This document shows positions 14,964 through 22,692 of a stretch of DNA of 64,000 nucleotides, one piece after another. Source of the stretch: Candidatus Tectomicrobia bacterium (lineage in GTDB: Bacteria > UBA8248). The stretch is from assembly GCA_016192135.1 (NCBI GenBank), contig JACPUR010000021.1, forward strand, positions 1 through 64,000, written 5' to 3'. Numbering within the stretch: position 1 is the first letter of the stretch; every line of letters starts with the position of its first letter. The notes beneath the pieces were generated by a model, which was given only the letters and a program-made list of their open reading frames with translations, did not search any database and was not told the DNA's origin. A program made the translations under genes and the position numbers.

Positions 14964-15943
14964 CGGATCACCCGGTCCGCCCGCTGGAGGACCTCGGGCG
15001 GTATCGTGATGCCCAGCGCCTTGGCCGTCTTGAGGTTGATCACCAGCTCCAACTTGGTCGGCCGCTCGACGGGGAGATCCCCTGGCTTGGCACCCTTGAG
15101 GATCTTGTCCACGAAGGCCGCCGAACGCCGATGATAATCATCGGAATTGGCTCCATAGGAGATGAGACCGCCATCGTGCGTCCAAAAGCTGGCCGGATAC
15201 ATTCCAGCCAGGCCGCTGCGGGCGGCCAGGCCGAGGATCTCCCGCCGGAGGTAGAGGAACGGCGGCCCCTGCTGCATGATGAAAGCGCCCACGCGAGCCT
15301 CGGCCATGCCGGCGAAGGCGCGCTCCGCTTCGGGGATGGTGCGCGCCTCGAAAACGAGAAGCTCCATCTCGAGTGCCCGGGCCGCCTCCCGCATTTCCTT
15401 CACCTGAACCTGGTGGATTGCATAGCCGGGATTCGCGATATGACCCACCCGCGCGAGCCCCGGGAGAACCTCCTTGAGCAGCTCCAGCCTCTTGGGCATC
15501 AAGTCACGGTTGATCGAGGTGATGCCCGTGAAGTTGCCCCCCGGACGCGCCAGGCTGGCCACCAAGCCGGTCCCGATCGGCTCGCTCACGGCCACAAAGA
15601 CGACGGGGATCTTCGTCCCCGTCTTCTTGAGGGCCAGCGCTGCGGGGGTGGTCCGCACGAAAATCACATCCACCGGCAGGCGGGCCACCTCAGCCGCGAG
15701 GTCCTGGAGAGACTTGCGGCTCTCTCCCGCCCAGCGGTACTCGATGGCGATATTCCGCCCTTCGGCCCAGCCGTGCCCCCGCAGCCCTTCGAGGAACGCC
15801 TTGATGGCGGAAGAAGAGGGGCCGGGGGAACCGGTGGACAGGAATCCGATCCGACGAGGCTCCTCCAGCCGCTGGGCTTCGGCTGGCCAAGCCGAGGCCA
15901 GGAGGGCGAGAGCCATCGCGAAGATGGCGATTTTCCTGCTCAT
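14960..15943 (-). CDS. Periplasmic binding protein, PF04392 (ABC-type) family, coupled to cyclase
   Basis: A 327-residue periplasmic protein with a signal peptide (MSRKIAIFAMALALLASAWP, cleavage near AEA-Q). Family landmarks are RIGFLSTGSPGP at the start of the mature chain, HGWAEGRNIAIEYRWA, PVVFVAVSEPIGTGLVASLA, RPGGNFTGITSINRD, PKRLELLKEVLPGLARVG and the terminal PPEVLQRADRVIR. Members bind amino acids or small organics in TrpXYZ-like systems, but no permease or ATPase is present here. It is closely similar to the protein at 19003-19986. GGGAGAA precedes the ATG. The stop overlaps the cyclase start. Confidence 0.87.
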   Translation of the reverse strand: MSRKIAIFAMALALLASAWPAEAQRLEEPRRIGFLSTGSPGPSSSAIKAFLEGLRGHGWAEGRNIAIEYRWAGESRKSLQDLAAEVARLPVDVIFVRTTPAALALKKTGTKIPVVFVAVSEPIGTGLVASLARPGGNFTGITSINRDLMPKRLELLKEVLPGLARVGHIANPGYAIHQVQVKEMREAARALEMELLVFEARTIPEAERAFAGMAEARVGAFIMQQGPPFLYLRREILGLAARSGLAGMYPASFWTHDGGLISYGANSDDYHRRSAAFVDKILKGAKPGDLPVERPTKLELVINLKTAKALGITIPPEVLQRADRVIR

Positions 15944-15968
15944 GGATTTTTTCTCCCATCGGCTCCCG

Positions 15969-16952
15969 TCATTTGATCACCCTGTCCGCCCTTAAGAGCA
16001 CCTCGGGCGGGATGGCGATGCCCAGCGCCTTGGCCGCCTTGAGGTTGACCACCAGCTCGAAATTGGCCGGCCGCTCGACGGGGAGATCGGCGGGCTTGGC
16101 TCCTTTCAGGATCTTGTCCACGTAGTAGGCGGCGCGCCTGTGCATGCCCGAGTAGCTTGGCCCATAGGACATCAAACCACCTAGTTCCACCAACTCTTGG
16201 TACGCGTACACCCCCGGCAGGCGGTTTTGGGTGATGAAGTCCACGATGCTCTTGCGGTGGTGCAGGAAGAGACGATCCGCCAACACGACGAGGGCGCTTG
16301 GCCGTTCTCGAAGAATCGCCGCAAAGGCATCGTCTAACTGCTCCCTGGCTCGCACCCCCAGAGACAGAACTTTTATCCCCAGGACCGGGGCCGCGGCCTG
16401 CACCTCCTTCTCGGAGACCACCTGAAAAGCGCTGGCGGGATTCCAAAGGACAGCCACATGAGAGAGCTCGGGAATGACCTCCCGCAGCAACTCCAGCCGC
16501 TTCCCTTCCAGGTCAGCCGCAATCGAGGTCAGCCCCGTGATGTTTCCGCCGGGGCGAGCGAGGCTGTTGATGAGACCTGTCCCGACAGGATCTCCGACGG
16601 CCACCATCACGAAAGGAATCGAGGACGTCGCCTTCTTGACGGCGAAGGCAGCCGGCGTTCCAGCGGAAACGATCACGTCCACCTTCAGGGCGATCAAATC
16701 GGCGAGCAGGGCGGGGAAGCGCTCATATCTCCCTTCCGCCCATCGGTACTCGATCAAGATGTTCTGTCCCTCGACGTAGCCGAGGTCACGCAACCCTTCG
16801 CGAAAAGGGCCAACGAGATGCGCCTCACGGGCGGCGGTGGAGTTCCCCAAGAAGCCTATCCTGGGAATCCTTGCCCGATCCTGCCCTCCTGCGGGATAGG
16901 TCAAAGCGAACAAGGCCAAGGCTATGAAGAAGCCGGCGAAGCTCTTGGTCAT
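15969..16952 (-). CDS. Periplasmic binding protein, PF04392 family
   Basis: A 327-residue protein with signal peptide MTKSFAGFFIALALFALTYP. The mature chain has RIPRIGFLGNSTAAREAHLV, YVEGQNILIEYRWAEGRYER, FVMVAVGDPVGTGLINSLA, RPGGNITGLTSIAADLEGKR and the terminal PPEVLLRADRVIK. The same frame stays open upstream to 17792, but that part is a shadow of the next gene. The ATG at 16952 has GGGAGGG upstream and begins the signal peptide. It lies 25 bases before the next binding-protein gene in the same transcription unit. Confidence 0.87.
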   Translation of the reverse strand: MTKSFAGFFIALALFALTYPAGGQDRARIPRIGFLGNSTAAREAHLVGPFREGLRDLGYVEGQNILIEYRWAEGRYERFPALLADLIALKVDVIVSAGTPAAFAVKKATSSIPFVMVAVGDPVGTGLINSLARPGGNITGLTSIAADLEGKRLELLREVIPELSHVAVLWNPASAFQVVSEKEVQAAAPVLGIKVLSLGVRAREQLDDAFAAILRERPSALVVLADRLFLHHRKSIVDFITQNRLPGVYAYQELVELGGLMSYGPSYSGMHRRAAYYVDKILKGAKPADLPVERPANFELVVNLKAAKALGIAIPPEVLLRADRVIK

Positions 16953-16981
16953 CAAACGTCCCTCCCACATTTCGCGGCTTT

Positions 16982-17962
16982 TCACCGGATCACCCGGTCC
17001 GCCCGCTGCAAGACCTCGGGCGGGATGGTGATTCCCAGCGCCTTCGCCGTCTTCAAGTTGATCACCAGCTCGAACTTGATCGGCTGCTCGACGGGGAGAT
17101 CGGCGGGCTTGGCGCCCTTGAGTATCTTGTCCACGTAGAGGGCCGCGCGGCGGAACAAGTCGGAACGGTCCGGCCCATACGCCACGAGGCCGCCAGTTTC
17201 CGCGAATTCCTTGAGGTGAAATACCGCCGGGAGGCGATTCTTGGCCGCCAGCTCCGCGAGCCGTTTCATGTTCCCCGCGAACACCGGGTTGGGCATAATG
17301 GCAAGGGCGCCCGCGCCCGTCCTCTTTGCCTCCTCGAACGCCTTGTCGAGACCGCCCGGGCTCCGCACCTCCACCGAATGGAGCTCGATTCCCAGCTGCC
17401 GCGCCGGGAGCTGGGTCTCGTTCCAACCGAGCGTGGAGATCCGGCCCCTGGGGTTCCAGAGCACTGCCACGCGGGAGAGGCCGGGGACCATCTCCTTGAG
17501 CAGCTCCAGCCGCTTTCCACCCATCTCCGGGGCCATTTGGGTCAGCCCCGTGACGTTGCCGCCAGGCCGGGCCAGGCTCTGAACGAGCCCGCTGCCAAGG
17601 GCGTCGCCCGTAGACGCCATGACGATGGGAATTGTCTTGGTGAAGTTCTTGGCGACCAGCGCATCGGTGCTGACGGCCGCGACGATGACCTCGACCCTGA
17701 GCCGGACGAGATCCGCCGCGAGGCCGGGGAGGCGGTCCTCCCTGCCCTCCGCGTACCGGTACTCGACGCGGATGTTCCTTCCCTCCACCCATCCGAGGTC
17801 GCGGAGGCCTCGCCGGAACGCCTCGTGCCAGAGCGCCGTGGCGGAAGGAGTGAACGGCGACAGGACTCCTATCCGGCGGATTTCCGCAGGCTGCGCCCCG
17901 GCCGGCTGGGTGGAGGCCAGGAGGGCGAGAGCCATGGCGAAGACAACGGTCTTCCGGCTCAT
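16982..17962 (-). CDS. Periplasmic binding protein, PF04392 family
   Basis: A 326-residue protein with signal peptide MSRKTVVFAMALALLASTQP (AGA-QP). The mature chain starts AEIRRIGVLSPFTPSATALW, followed by LGWVEGRNIRVEYRYAEGRE, PIVMASTGDALGSGLVQSLA, RPGGNVTGLTQMAPEMGGKR and ends PPEVLQRADRVIR. GGAGGAAG precedes the ATG. The gap to the next gene is 29 bases. The ligand-pocket region differs from its neighbours, which suggests a different ligand. Confidence 0.87.
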   Translation of the reverse strand: MSRKTVVFAMALALLASTQPAGAQPAEIRRIGVLSPFTPSATALWHEAFRRGLRDLGWVEGRNIRVEYRYAEGREDRLPGLAADLVRLRVEVIVAAVSTDALVAKNFTKTIPIVMASTGDALGSGLVQSLARPGGNVTGLTQMAPEMGGKRLELLKEMVPGLSRVAVLWNPRGRISTLGWNETQLPARQLGIELHSVEVRSPGGLDKAFEEAKRTGAGALAIMPNPVFAGNMKRLAELAAKNRLPAVFHLKEFAETGGLVAYGPDRSDLFRRAALYVDKILKGAKPADLPVEQPIKFELVINLKTAKALGITIPPEVLQRADRVIR

Positions 17963-17995
17963 GATTTTCTTCCTCCTAACACCTTCCGCCCTCCC

Positions 17996-19006
17996 TCACT
18001 TGATCACCCGGTCCGCCCGCATGAGCATCTCCGGCGGAATCTCCAGGCCGATCTTCTTGGCGGTCTTGAGATTGATGATGAGATCGATCTTGTTGGCGCC
18101 CTCGACGGGAAGATCCTGGGGCCGGGCGCCCCGCAGGATTTTCGCGACGAGCCGCGCCGCCTGGCGCCCCTGGGCATGATAATCGGCCCCGTACGAGACC
18201 AGCGCACCGTGGCCAGCCCAAAAAGCTGGCCCAAAGATGATGGGCACTCTAGCCGATAGCGAGGCCTGCAACGTCTGATCGGGAATGTCGAGAGCCGCAA
18301 CGTCCGGGGCCATGAGACCGTCGCCCGGTTGCAGGCTCTTCAGACTGCGGGCCAATTCCTCGGACGTCCGCACCGGCAGAGCCAGCAGCCCGATCCGCAG
18401 GATGGGAGCGGCCTCCTGGGCCTTTCGGGCCGCCGCGATGGATTGGGGATCATCCGCCTCATATATCACCAGGACGCGGCGGAGGCCCGGGGCGATCGTC
18501 TTGAGGATTTCCAGCCGTTTAGGCGCCAGTTCGGTGAAAAGAGCCGACACCCCGGTGACGTTACCCTGGGGACGGGCGAAACTCGCGACGATCCCGGCGG
18601 CCACAGGGTCGCCTACCCCCGTGAAGACGATGGGAATCTTCTGGGTAGTGGCCATAGCCGCCTTGGTCGCCGCTTCATTGGTCGTGAAGATGAGGTTCGC
18701 CCCGGCCTTTATAAGCGCGGCCGCGGCCATGGGCATGGCCTGGAAGTTCCCCTTTGTGAAGCGGATGTCAAAGAGCACATCATTGCCTTCCCTGATGCCC
18801 ATTTCCTTCAGACCGGCCTTGAGTCCTTCGACAGCGGGGTGATTGGGAGCCCACGCCCCGGTAATGGCCCCGATCCGATAAGGGTCTCGGACCCGCTGAG
18901 CCTCGGCTCGAAGAACACCCAGCAGAACAACCGCGGCCAGCAGGCAAGAAGCGGCCCTTCTGCCCGTCGTTTTCTGTGGGAGCGTTCGCCGCGCCTTGGG
19001 CTTCAT
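17996..19006 (-). CDS. Periplasmic binding protein, PF04392 family (divergent member)
   Basis: A 336-residue protein with a longer basic N-region before its signal helix (ASCLLAAVVLLGVLRAEAQ). The mature part has PYRIGAITGAWAPNHPAVEG, DVLFDIRFTKGNFQAMPMAA, PIVFTGVGDPVAAGIVASFA, RPQGNVTGVSALFTELAPKR and the terminal PPEMLMRADRVIK. It is the most divergent of the array. The ATG (19006) overlaps the stop of the upstream binding-protein gene (TGA 19005-19003), so the two are translationally coupled. Confidence 0.86.
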   Translation of the reverse strand: MKPKARRTLPQKTTGRRAASCLLAAVVLLGVLRAEAQRVRDPYRIGAITGAWAPNHPAVEGLKAGLKEMGIREGNDVLFDIRFTKGNFQAMPMAAAALIKAGANLIFTTNEAATKAAMATTQKIPIVFTGVGDPVAAGIVASFARPQGNVTGVSALFTELAPKRLEILKTIAPGLRRVLVIYEADDPQSIAAARKAQEAAPILRIGLLALPVRTSEELARSLKSLQPGDGLMAPDVAALDIPDQTLQASLSARVPIIFGPAFWAGHGALVSYGADYHAQGRQAARLVAKILRGARPQDLPVEGANKIDLIINLKTAKKIGLEIPPEMLMRADRVIK

Positions 19007-19986
19007 TTGATCACCCGGTCCGCCCGCTGCAAGACCTCCGGCGGTATCGTGATTCCCAGCGCCTTCGCCGTCTTGAGGTTGATGAACAGCTCGATCTTCG
19101 TAGGCCGCTCGATGGGGAGGTCGGCCGGCTTCGCGCCCTTGAGGATCTTGTCCACGTATGCCGCCGAGCGCCTGTGGTGATCCTCGGCGTTCGCCCCGTA
19201 GGAGATGAGGCAGCCATCGCGCGCCCAAAAGCCGACTAAACACATTCCCGGGAGACGGTGCCGGGCGGCCAGGTCGATGATCTGCCGCGGGTGGGAGAGG
19301 AACGGGTGGCCCTGGCCCATGATGAAAGCCCCCACCCGGGCCTCGGCCATGGCGGCGAAAGCGCGCTCCGCCTCGGGGAGGGTGCGCGCTTCAAATACGA
19401 CAAGCTCCATGCCAAAAGACCGGGCGGCCTCCTGCATCTCCTTCACCTGAACCTTGTGGATCGCATAGCCGGGATTCGCCACGTGGCCCACCCGCCTGAG
19501 CCCCGGGAGAACCTCCTTGAGGAGCTCCAGCCGCTTGGGCATCAAGTCGCGGTTGATGGAAGTGATGCCCGTGAAGTTGCCCCCCGGCCGCGCCAGGCTG
19601 GCGACCAGGCCGGTCCCGATCGGTTCGCTCACGAGCACGAAGACGACGGGGAGCTTCGTCCCCGTCTTCTTGAGGGCCAGCGCCGCGGGCGTAGTCCGCA
19701 CGTAAATCAAATCCACCGGAAGCCGGGCCGCCTCGGCCGCGAGCTCCTGGAGAGACTTGCGGCTCTCCCCCGCCCAGCGGTACTCGATGGCGAGGTTCCG
19801 GCCGACGACCCAGCCGTGCGCCCGCAGCCCCTCGAGGAACGCCTGGACGGCGGAAGCCGTGGGGCCGGGGGAGCCGGTGGACAGGAACCCAATCCGGCGC
19901 GGCTCCTCCTGCCGCTGGGCTTCGGCCGGCCATGCGGAAGCGAGAAGGGCAAAGAGTGCCACGAAGACGGCAATCGTACGACGCAC
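19003..19986 (-). CDS. Periplasmic binding protein, PF04392 family (near-duplicate of the cyclase-coupled one)
   Basis: A 327-residue protein. The GTG at 19986 is preceded by GGGAGGG and aligns with the start of the 14960-15943 paralogue (RRTIAVFVALFALLASAWP against SRKIAIFAMALALLASAWP). An ATG 15 bases upstream and a GTG at 20013 are alternatives. The whole chain is very similar to that paralogue (RIGFLSTGSPGPTASAVQAF, FTGITSINRDLMPKRLELLK, PPEVLQRADRVIK), so one arose by recent duplication. The stop overlaps the next start by ATGA. Confidence 0.86.
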   Translation of the reverse strand: MRRTIAVFVALFALLASAWPAEAQRQEEPRRIGFLSTGSPGPTASAVQAFLEGLRAHGWVVGRNLAIEYRWAGESRKSLQELAAEAARLPVDLIYVRTTPAALALKKTGTKLPVVFVLVSEPIGTGLVASLARPGGNFTGITSINRDLMPKRLELLKEVLPGLRRVGHVANPGYAIHKVQVKEMQEAARSFGMELVVFEARTLPEAERAFAAMAEARVGAFIMGQGHPFLSHPRQIIDLAARHRLPGMCLVGFWARDGCLISYGANAEDHHRRSAAYVDKILKGAKPADLPIERPTKIELFINLKTAKALGITIPPEVLQRADRVIK

Positions 19987-20009
19987 AGGATTCCCTCCCA
20001 TCGCCTCCC

Positions 20010-20050
20010 TCACCGGATCACCTTGTCCGCCCGCTGGAGGACCTCGGGAA
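20010..20050 (-). pseudogene. Relic of a binding-protein gene 3' end
   Basis: The minus strand reads PEVLQRADKVIR and a stop, the invariant C-terminus of this binding-protein family, with nothing recognisable in front of it. It follows the racemase relic at 20100-20272 in the same order that the intact racemase and binding-protein genes have at 22551-20725. Confidence 0.75.
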
Positions 20051-20099
20051 ATCAGCCGGAGCGTCTCCCGGAAGGCCCCGGCGAAAGCAGGCGCGGTCT

Positions 20100-20272
20100 T
20101 CAGCCCCCCGCCCGGCCCAGGAGCTCCCCCCGGTAGGCCTCGAGGGGCTGGGGCGGGGCGGGGAACTTGCGCGCCTTGGAGTGGCTGAGGCCCATCTGGA
20201 CGAGGGACTCGGCCGTCTTGACCGCCGCCACCACGGGGTCGAGGACCGGGACGCCGGCGGCCCGGCTCCCAA
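20100..20272 (-). pseudogene. Relic of an Asp/Glu-racemase-family gene 3' end
   Basis: About 57 codons, ending in TGA (20102-20100), read AAGVPVLDPVVAAVKTAESL, VQMGLSHSKARKF and PPQPLEAYRGELLGRAGG. The intact gene at 21808-22551 ends with nearly the same residues (VQMGLSHSKARKF, PPQPLEAYRGELMGRAGT). The upstream three quarters of the gene are absent. The frame is still intact, which suggests the truncation is not old. Confidence 0.82.
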
Positions 20273-20276
20273 GAGG

Positions 20277-20693
20277 CTAGTTACTCGGCTGCACCTCCAC
20301 GACCACGATCTCGTGCTTCTTCGCCAGCCCAACCCGCGGTCCGGTGATCGTCAGAAATTCCATGTCAAATTCGCGCTTTTCGCCTGGCTTCAGGGACACA
20401 AGGAGTGGGGCCTTCTTCCAGGGGCTCGCCATCCCCAGGAATTTGTCCTCGGCGTCGTAGGCTTTCCCCTCGAGCTTGATCGAGGCCAGGGCGACGCCCG
20501 TCAGGTTCTGCACGGTTCCCTTGACGTGGAGATGCCCCCCGGCGCAGACGTAGAGGCCCGGGTCCATCCCGGGGTGGAAGCCCGCGCTCAGGATCTCCAC
20601 CTTGACCTTTTCCTTCAGATCCGCCGCCGGGACGGCTGAAACAACGCCCAAAATCCCCAGCGAGACGATGAGCCCCGCAAACACCGCTTTCAT
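20277..20693 (-). CDS. Secreted FxLYD-like domain protein
   Basis: A 138-residue protein with a signal peptide (MKAVFAGLIVSLGILGVVSA, cleavage near VPA-AD). The mature part is a predicted beta-sandwich with LHVKGTVQNLTGVALASIKL, LEGKAYDAEDKFLG and LVSLKPGEKREFDMEF, which resembles the FxLYD domain pattern (binding or unknown function, cell envelope). AGGAGGAG precedes the ATG at 20693. It lies 31 bases after the upstream binding-protein gene and is probably co-transcribed with it. Confidence 0.68.
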   Translation of the reverse strand: MKAVFAGLIVSLGILGVVSAVPAADLKEKVKVEILSAGFHPGMDPGLYVCAGGHLHVKGTVQNLTGVALASIKLEGKAYDAEDKFLGMASPWKKAPLLVSLKPGEKREFDMEFLTITGPRVGLAKKHEIVVVEVQPSN

Positions 20694-20724
20694 GATTCTC
20701 TCCTCCTGCGGCACGAAGCCGCGG

Positions 20725-21708
20725 CTACCGGATTACGCGGTCGGCACGGAATAGCACCTCGGGAGGCACTGTCAGGCCGATCCGCTTGGCGGTCTTGAGG
20801 TTGACGACGAACTTGATGTCCCGAGGGAGTTCCACGGGAATATCCTGGGGGAGCGTCCCCGTCAGGACCTTGTGGGCGAGCCGGGCGGCTTGCTTCCCCT
20901 GCTCGTATTGGTCCGCGCCGTAGGAAGCCAGCGCCCCATATTGCGTCCAAAAAGAAGACGGATACATGGTCGGAATGGCGTTGGATGTGGCCACCTCCAG
21001 GCTCCGTCCCGGGATGTTCAGGTTCGGATTGGCCTGGACGATCAGTATCCCTTCCTCGCCCCCCTTCCGGAGCTCGGCGAGTCCCGGCTCGATCTCCAGC
21101 GGATCGGCGATCGGTCGCTCGATCAGCGTCAGCCCCAGGCGGGCCGCCGCGCGCCGGGCGAACTCCACCGCCTCTTTTTCCTCGTGCTCGCGCGGATCGT
21201 ACGTCACCAGGACCCGCTTGAGGGAGGGGGCGATCTCCTTGAAGAGCTCCAGGCGCTTGGCGGTCAGCATCCCCCGCAGGCTCCCGATTCCGGTGATGTT
21301 CCCGCCCGGCCGGGCGAGGCTCTCCACGAGCCCCAGCTTCACGGGGTCGCCGGTCTGGGTGAACACGATCGGGATGGTCCGGGTCGCCCGCTGGCACGCC
21401 AGGGCCTCGGGGGCCGCGCCGCAGAAGAGGAGGTCCGGCTTCTTCCGGATCAGCTCCTCGGCCAGTGCGGGCAGCACTGCCGAATCCCCCTTGGCCGCCA
21501 GAGCCTCGAAGACGACGTTTCGCCCCTCGACGTAGCCGAGCTGCGAGAGGCCCTCCCGGAAGCCATTTGTCTGGGAGTGCCAGGGCACCCACGCCGAGGT
21601 GAGAATCCCGATCCGCCAGACCTTCCCCGCCGGCTGCTGCGCAGCGGCCAGGGGCACAGGAGCCAGGAGGGCGAGAATCATGAAAAAGACGGCTGTCTTT
21701 TTCCCCAT
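20725..21708 (-). CDS. Periplasmic binding protein, PF04392 family
   Basis: A 327-residue protein with signal peptide MGKKTAVFFMILALLAPVPL (AAA-QQ). The mature chain has WRIGILTSAWVPWHSQTNGF, YVEGRNVVFEALAAKGDSAV, PIVFTQTGDPVKLGLVESLA, RPGGNITGIGSLRGMLTAKR and the end PPEVLFRADRVIR. AGGAGAGGGAG precedes the ATG. It follows the racemase-family gene by 99 bases and is the first binding protein of the array in transcription order. Confidence 0.87.
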   Translation of the reverse strand: MGKKTAVFFMILALLAPVPLAAAQQPAGKVWRIGILTSAWVPWHSQTNGFREGLSQLGYVEGRNVVFEALAAKGDSAVLPALAEELIRKKPDLLFCGAAPEALACQRATRTIPIVFTQTGDPVKLGLVESLARPGGNITGIGSLRGMLTAKRLELFKEIAPSLKRVLVTYDPREHEEKEAVEFARRAAARLGLTLIERPIADPLEIEPGLAELRKGGEEGILIVQANPNLNIPGRSLEVATSNAIPTMYPSSFWTQYGALASYGADQYEQGKQAARLAHKVLTGTLPQDIPVELPRDIKFVVNLKTAKRIGLTVPPEVLFRADRVIR

Positions 21709-21807
21709 GATTCTCCCTCTCCTAAGGTCCTCTTGCCTTCCTGCCCGGATCGCCCCGTCCGCGCGGAGGAGAGCTTTGTCCTTTTATAGAGAACAACCCA
21801 CCGGCCG

Positions 21808-22551
21808 TTAGGTTCCCGCCCTGCCCATCAGCTCTCCCCGGTAGGCCTCGAGGGGCTGGGGCGGGGCGTGGAACTTGCGAGCCTTGGAGTGGCTGAGGCC
21901 CATCTGCACGAACGACTCGGCCATCTTGACCGCCGCCACCACCGGGTCGATCACGGGGATGCCCGAGGCCAGGCTCAGCTCCCGGTCGTAGTCGCACAGC
22001 CCCGCGCAGGCGAGGATGACCACCTCGGCCCGGTCCTCGGCCACGATCTTCTCGACCTGGGCGGTGAGCTCCCGCAGGGTGCGCTCGCGGCCGGTGGCGG
22101 CCTCCTCCACGTTGATGTTGATGGCCCGGACCGAGGCGCACTTGGCCTCGAAGCCGTAGAGCCGCACGAGGTCCTGCTGGTAGGGGATGAACTGCTCGAG
22201 CATGGTGAGGGCGGTGAAGCGGTGGCCGAGCAGGCAGGCCATCGCCATGCTGGACTCGGAGATGGAGCAGACGGGGATGTCCAGGATCTCCTTGAGGGCG
22301 AAGACGCCCACGTTCCCGAAGCCCGCGAGCACCACGGCGTCGGGCCGGTCCTGCTCGGCCCGCTCGCGCACCGCCTCGATCATGTGCGGGGCGCTCATGT
22401 AGTCGCCGTAGGCGCAGTCGATGTTCCGGGTGCCGCCCGGGGAGGTGAGGGGGAGGAGCTCCGTCCCGGGCAGGGCGCAGCGTTTCGCGGAGCGCATGAT
22501 GACCCCGGTCACGATCTCCGAGGTGTTCGGGTTGGCGACGAGAATCCGCAT
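21808..22551 (-). CDS. Asp/Glu/hydantoin racemase-family protein with one catalytic Cys missing
   Basis: A 247-residue cytosolic protein beginning MRILVANPNTSEIVTGVIM, typical of hydantoin and allantoin racemases. These enzymes use two cysteines as acid and base. The second, in VVILACAGLCDY (about Cys182), is present. The first motif, normally ACFG(D/N)PG, reads VVLAGFGNVGVFALKE, so Gly77 stands in its place. The protein may therefore act on another substrate, use one-base chemistry, or bind ligand without turnover. GAGGCTCC precedes the ATG. It heads the binding-protein array. A diverged copy of its 3' end lies at 20100-20272. Confidence 0.82.
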   Translation of the reverse strand: MRILVANPNTSEIVTGVIMRSAKRCALPGTELLPLTSPGGTRNIDCAYGDYMSAPHMIEAVRERAEQDRPDAVVLAGFGNVGVFALKEILDIPVCSISESSMAMACLLGHRFTALTMLEQFIPYQQDLVRLYGFEAKCASVRAININVEEAATGRERTLRELTAQVEKIVAEDRAEVVILACAGLCDYDRELSLASGIPVIDPVVAAVKMAESFVQMGLSHSKARKFHAPPQPLEAYRGELMGRAGT

Positions 22552-22639
22552 GGAGCCTCCTCAAGATGGCCGGGATGACGACCGATGAATGGGGCCATCA
22601 TCCCACCGGAGGGGCCTTGGGCTCAATGGGAGGGAAATT

Positions 22640-22668
22640 TGCAGGGCGAGGCATGCCTCGCCCCTACG
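22640..22668. repeat. GCAGGGCGAGGC palindrome (dispersed-repeat type)
   Basis: GGGCGAGGCATGCCTCGCCC (22644-22663) is a perfect 20-base palindrome followed by CTAC. It is similar to the GTAGGGGCG...CGCCCTAC ends of the larger repeat at 42368-42492. It lies between the racemase-family gene and rimO. Confidence 0.5.
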
Positions 22669-22692
22669 GAAGCGACGGAAAAGCGATCTGCC

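Noticed and set aside
15969-17792. A 607-codon fusion of two binding proteins
   Set aside because: The upstream half is the wrong frame over the neighbouring binding-protein gene. A signal peptide with a good ribosome-binding site starts at 16952.
20018-20332. A 104-codon minus-strand frame
   Set aside because: It is an out-of-frame reading of the racemase and binding-protein relics. The correct frame shows clear homology to the neighbouring genes.
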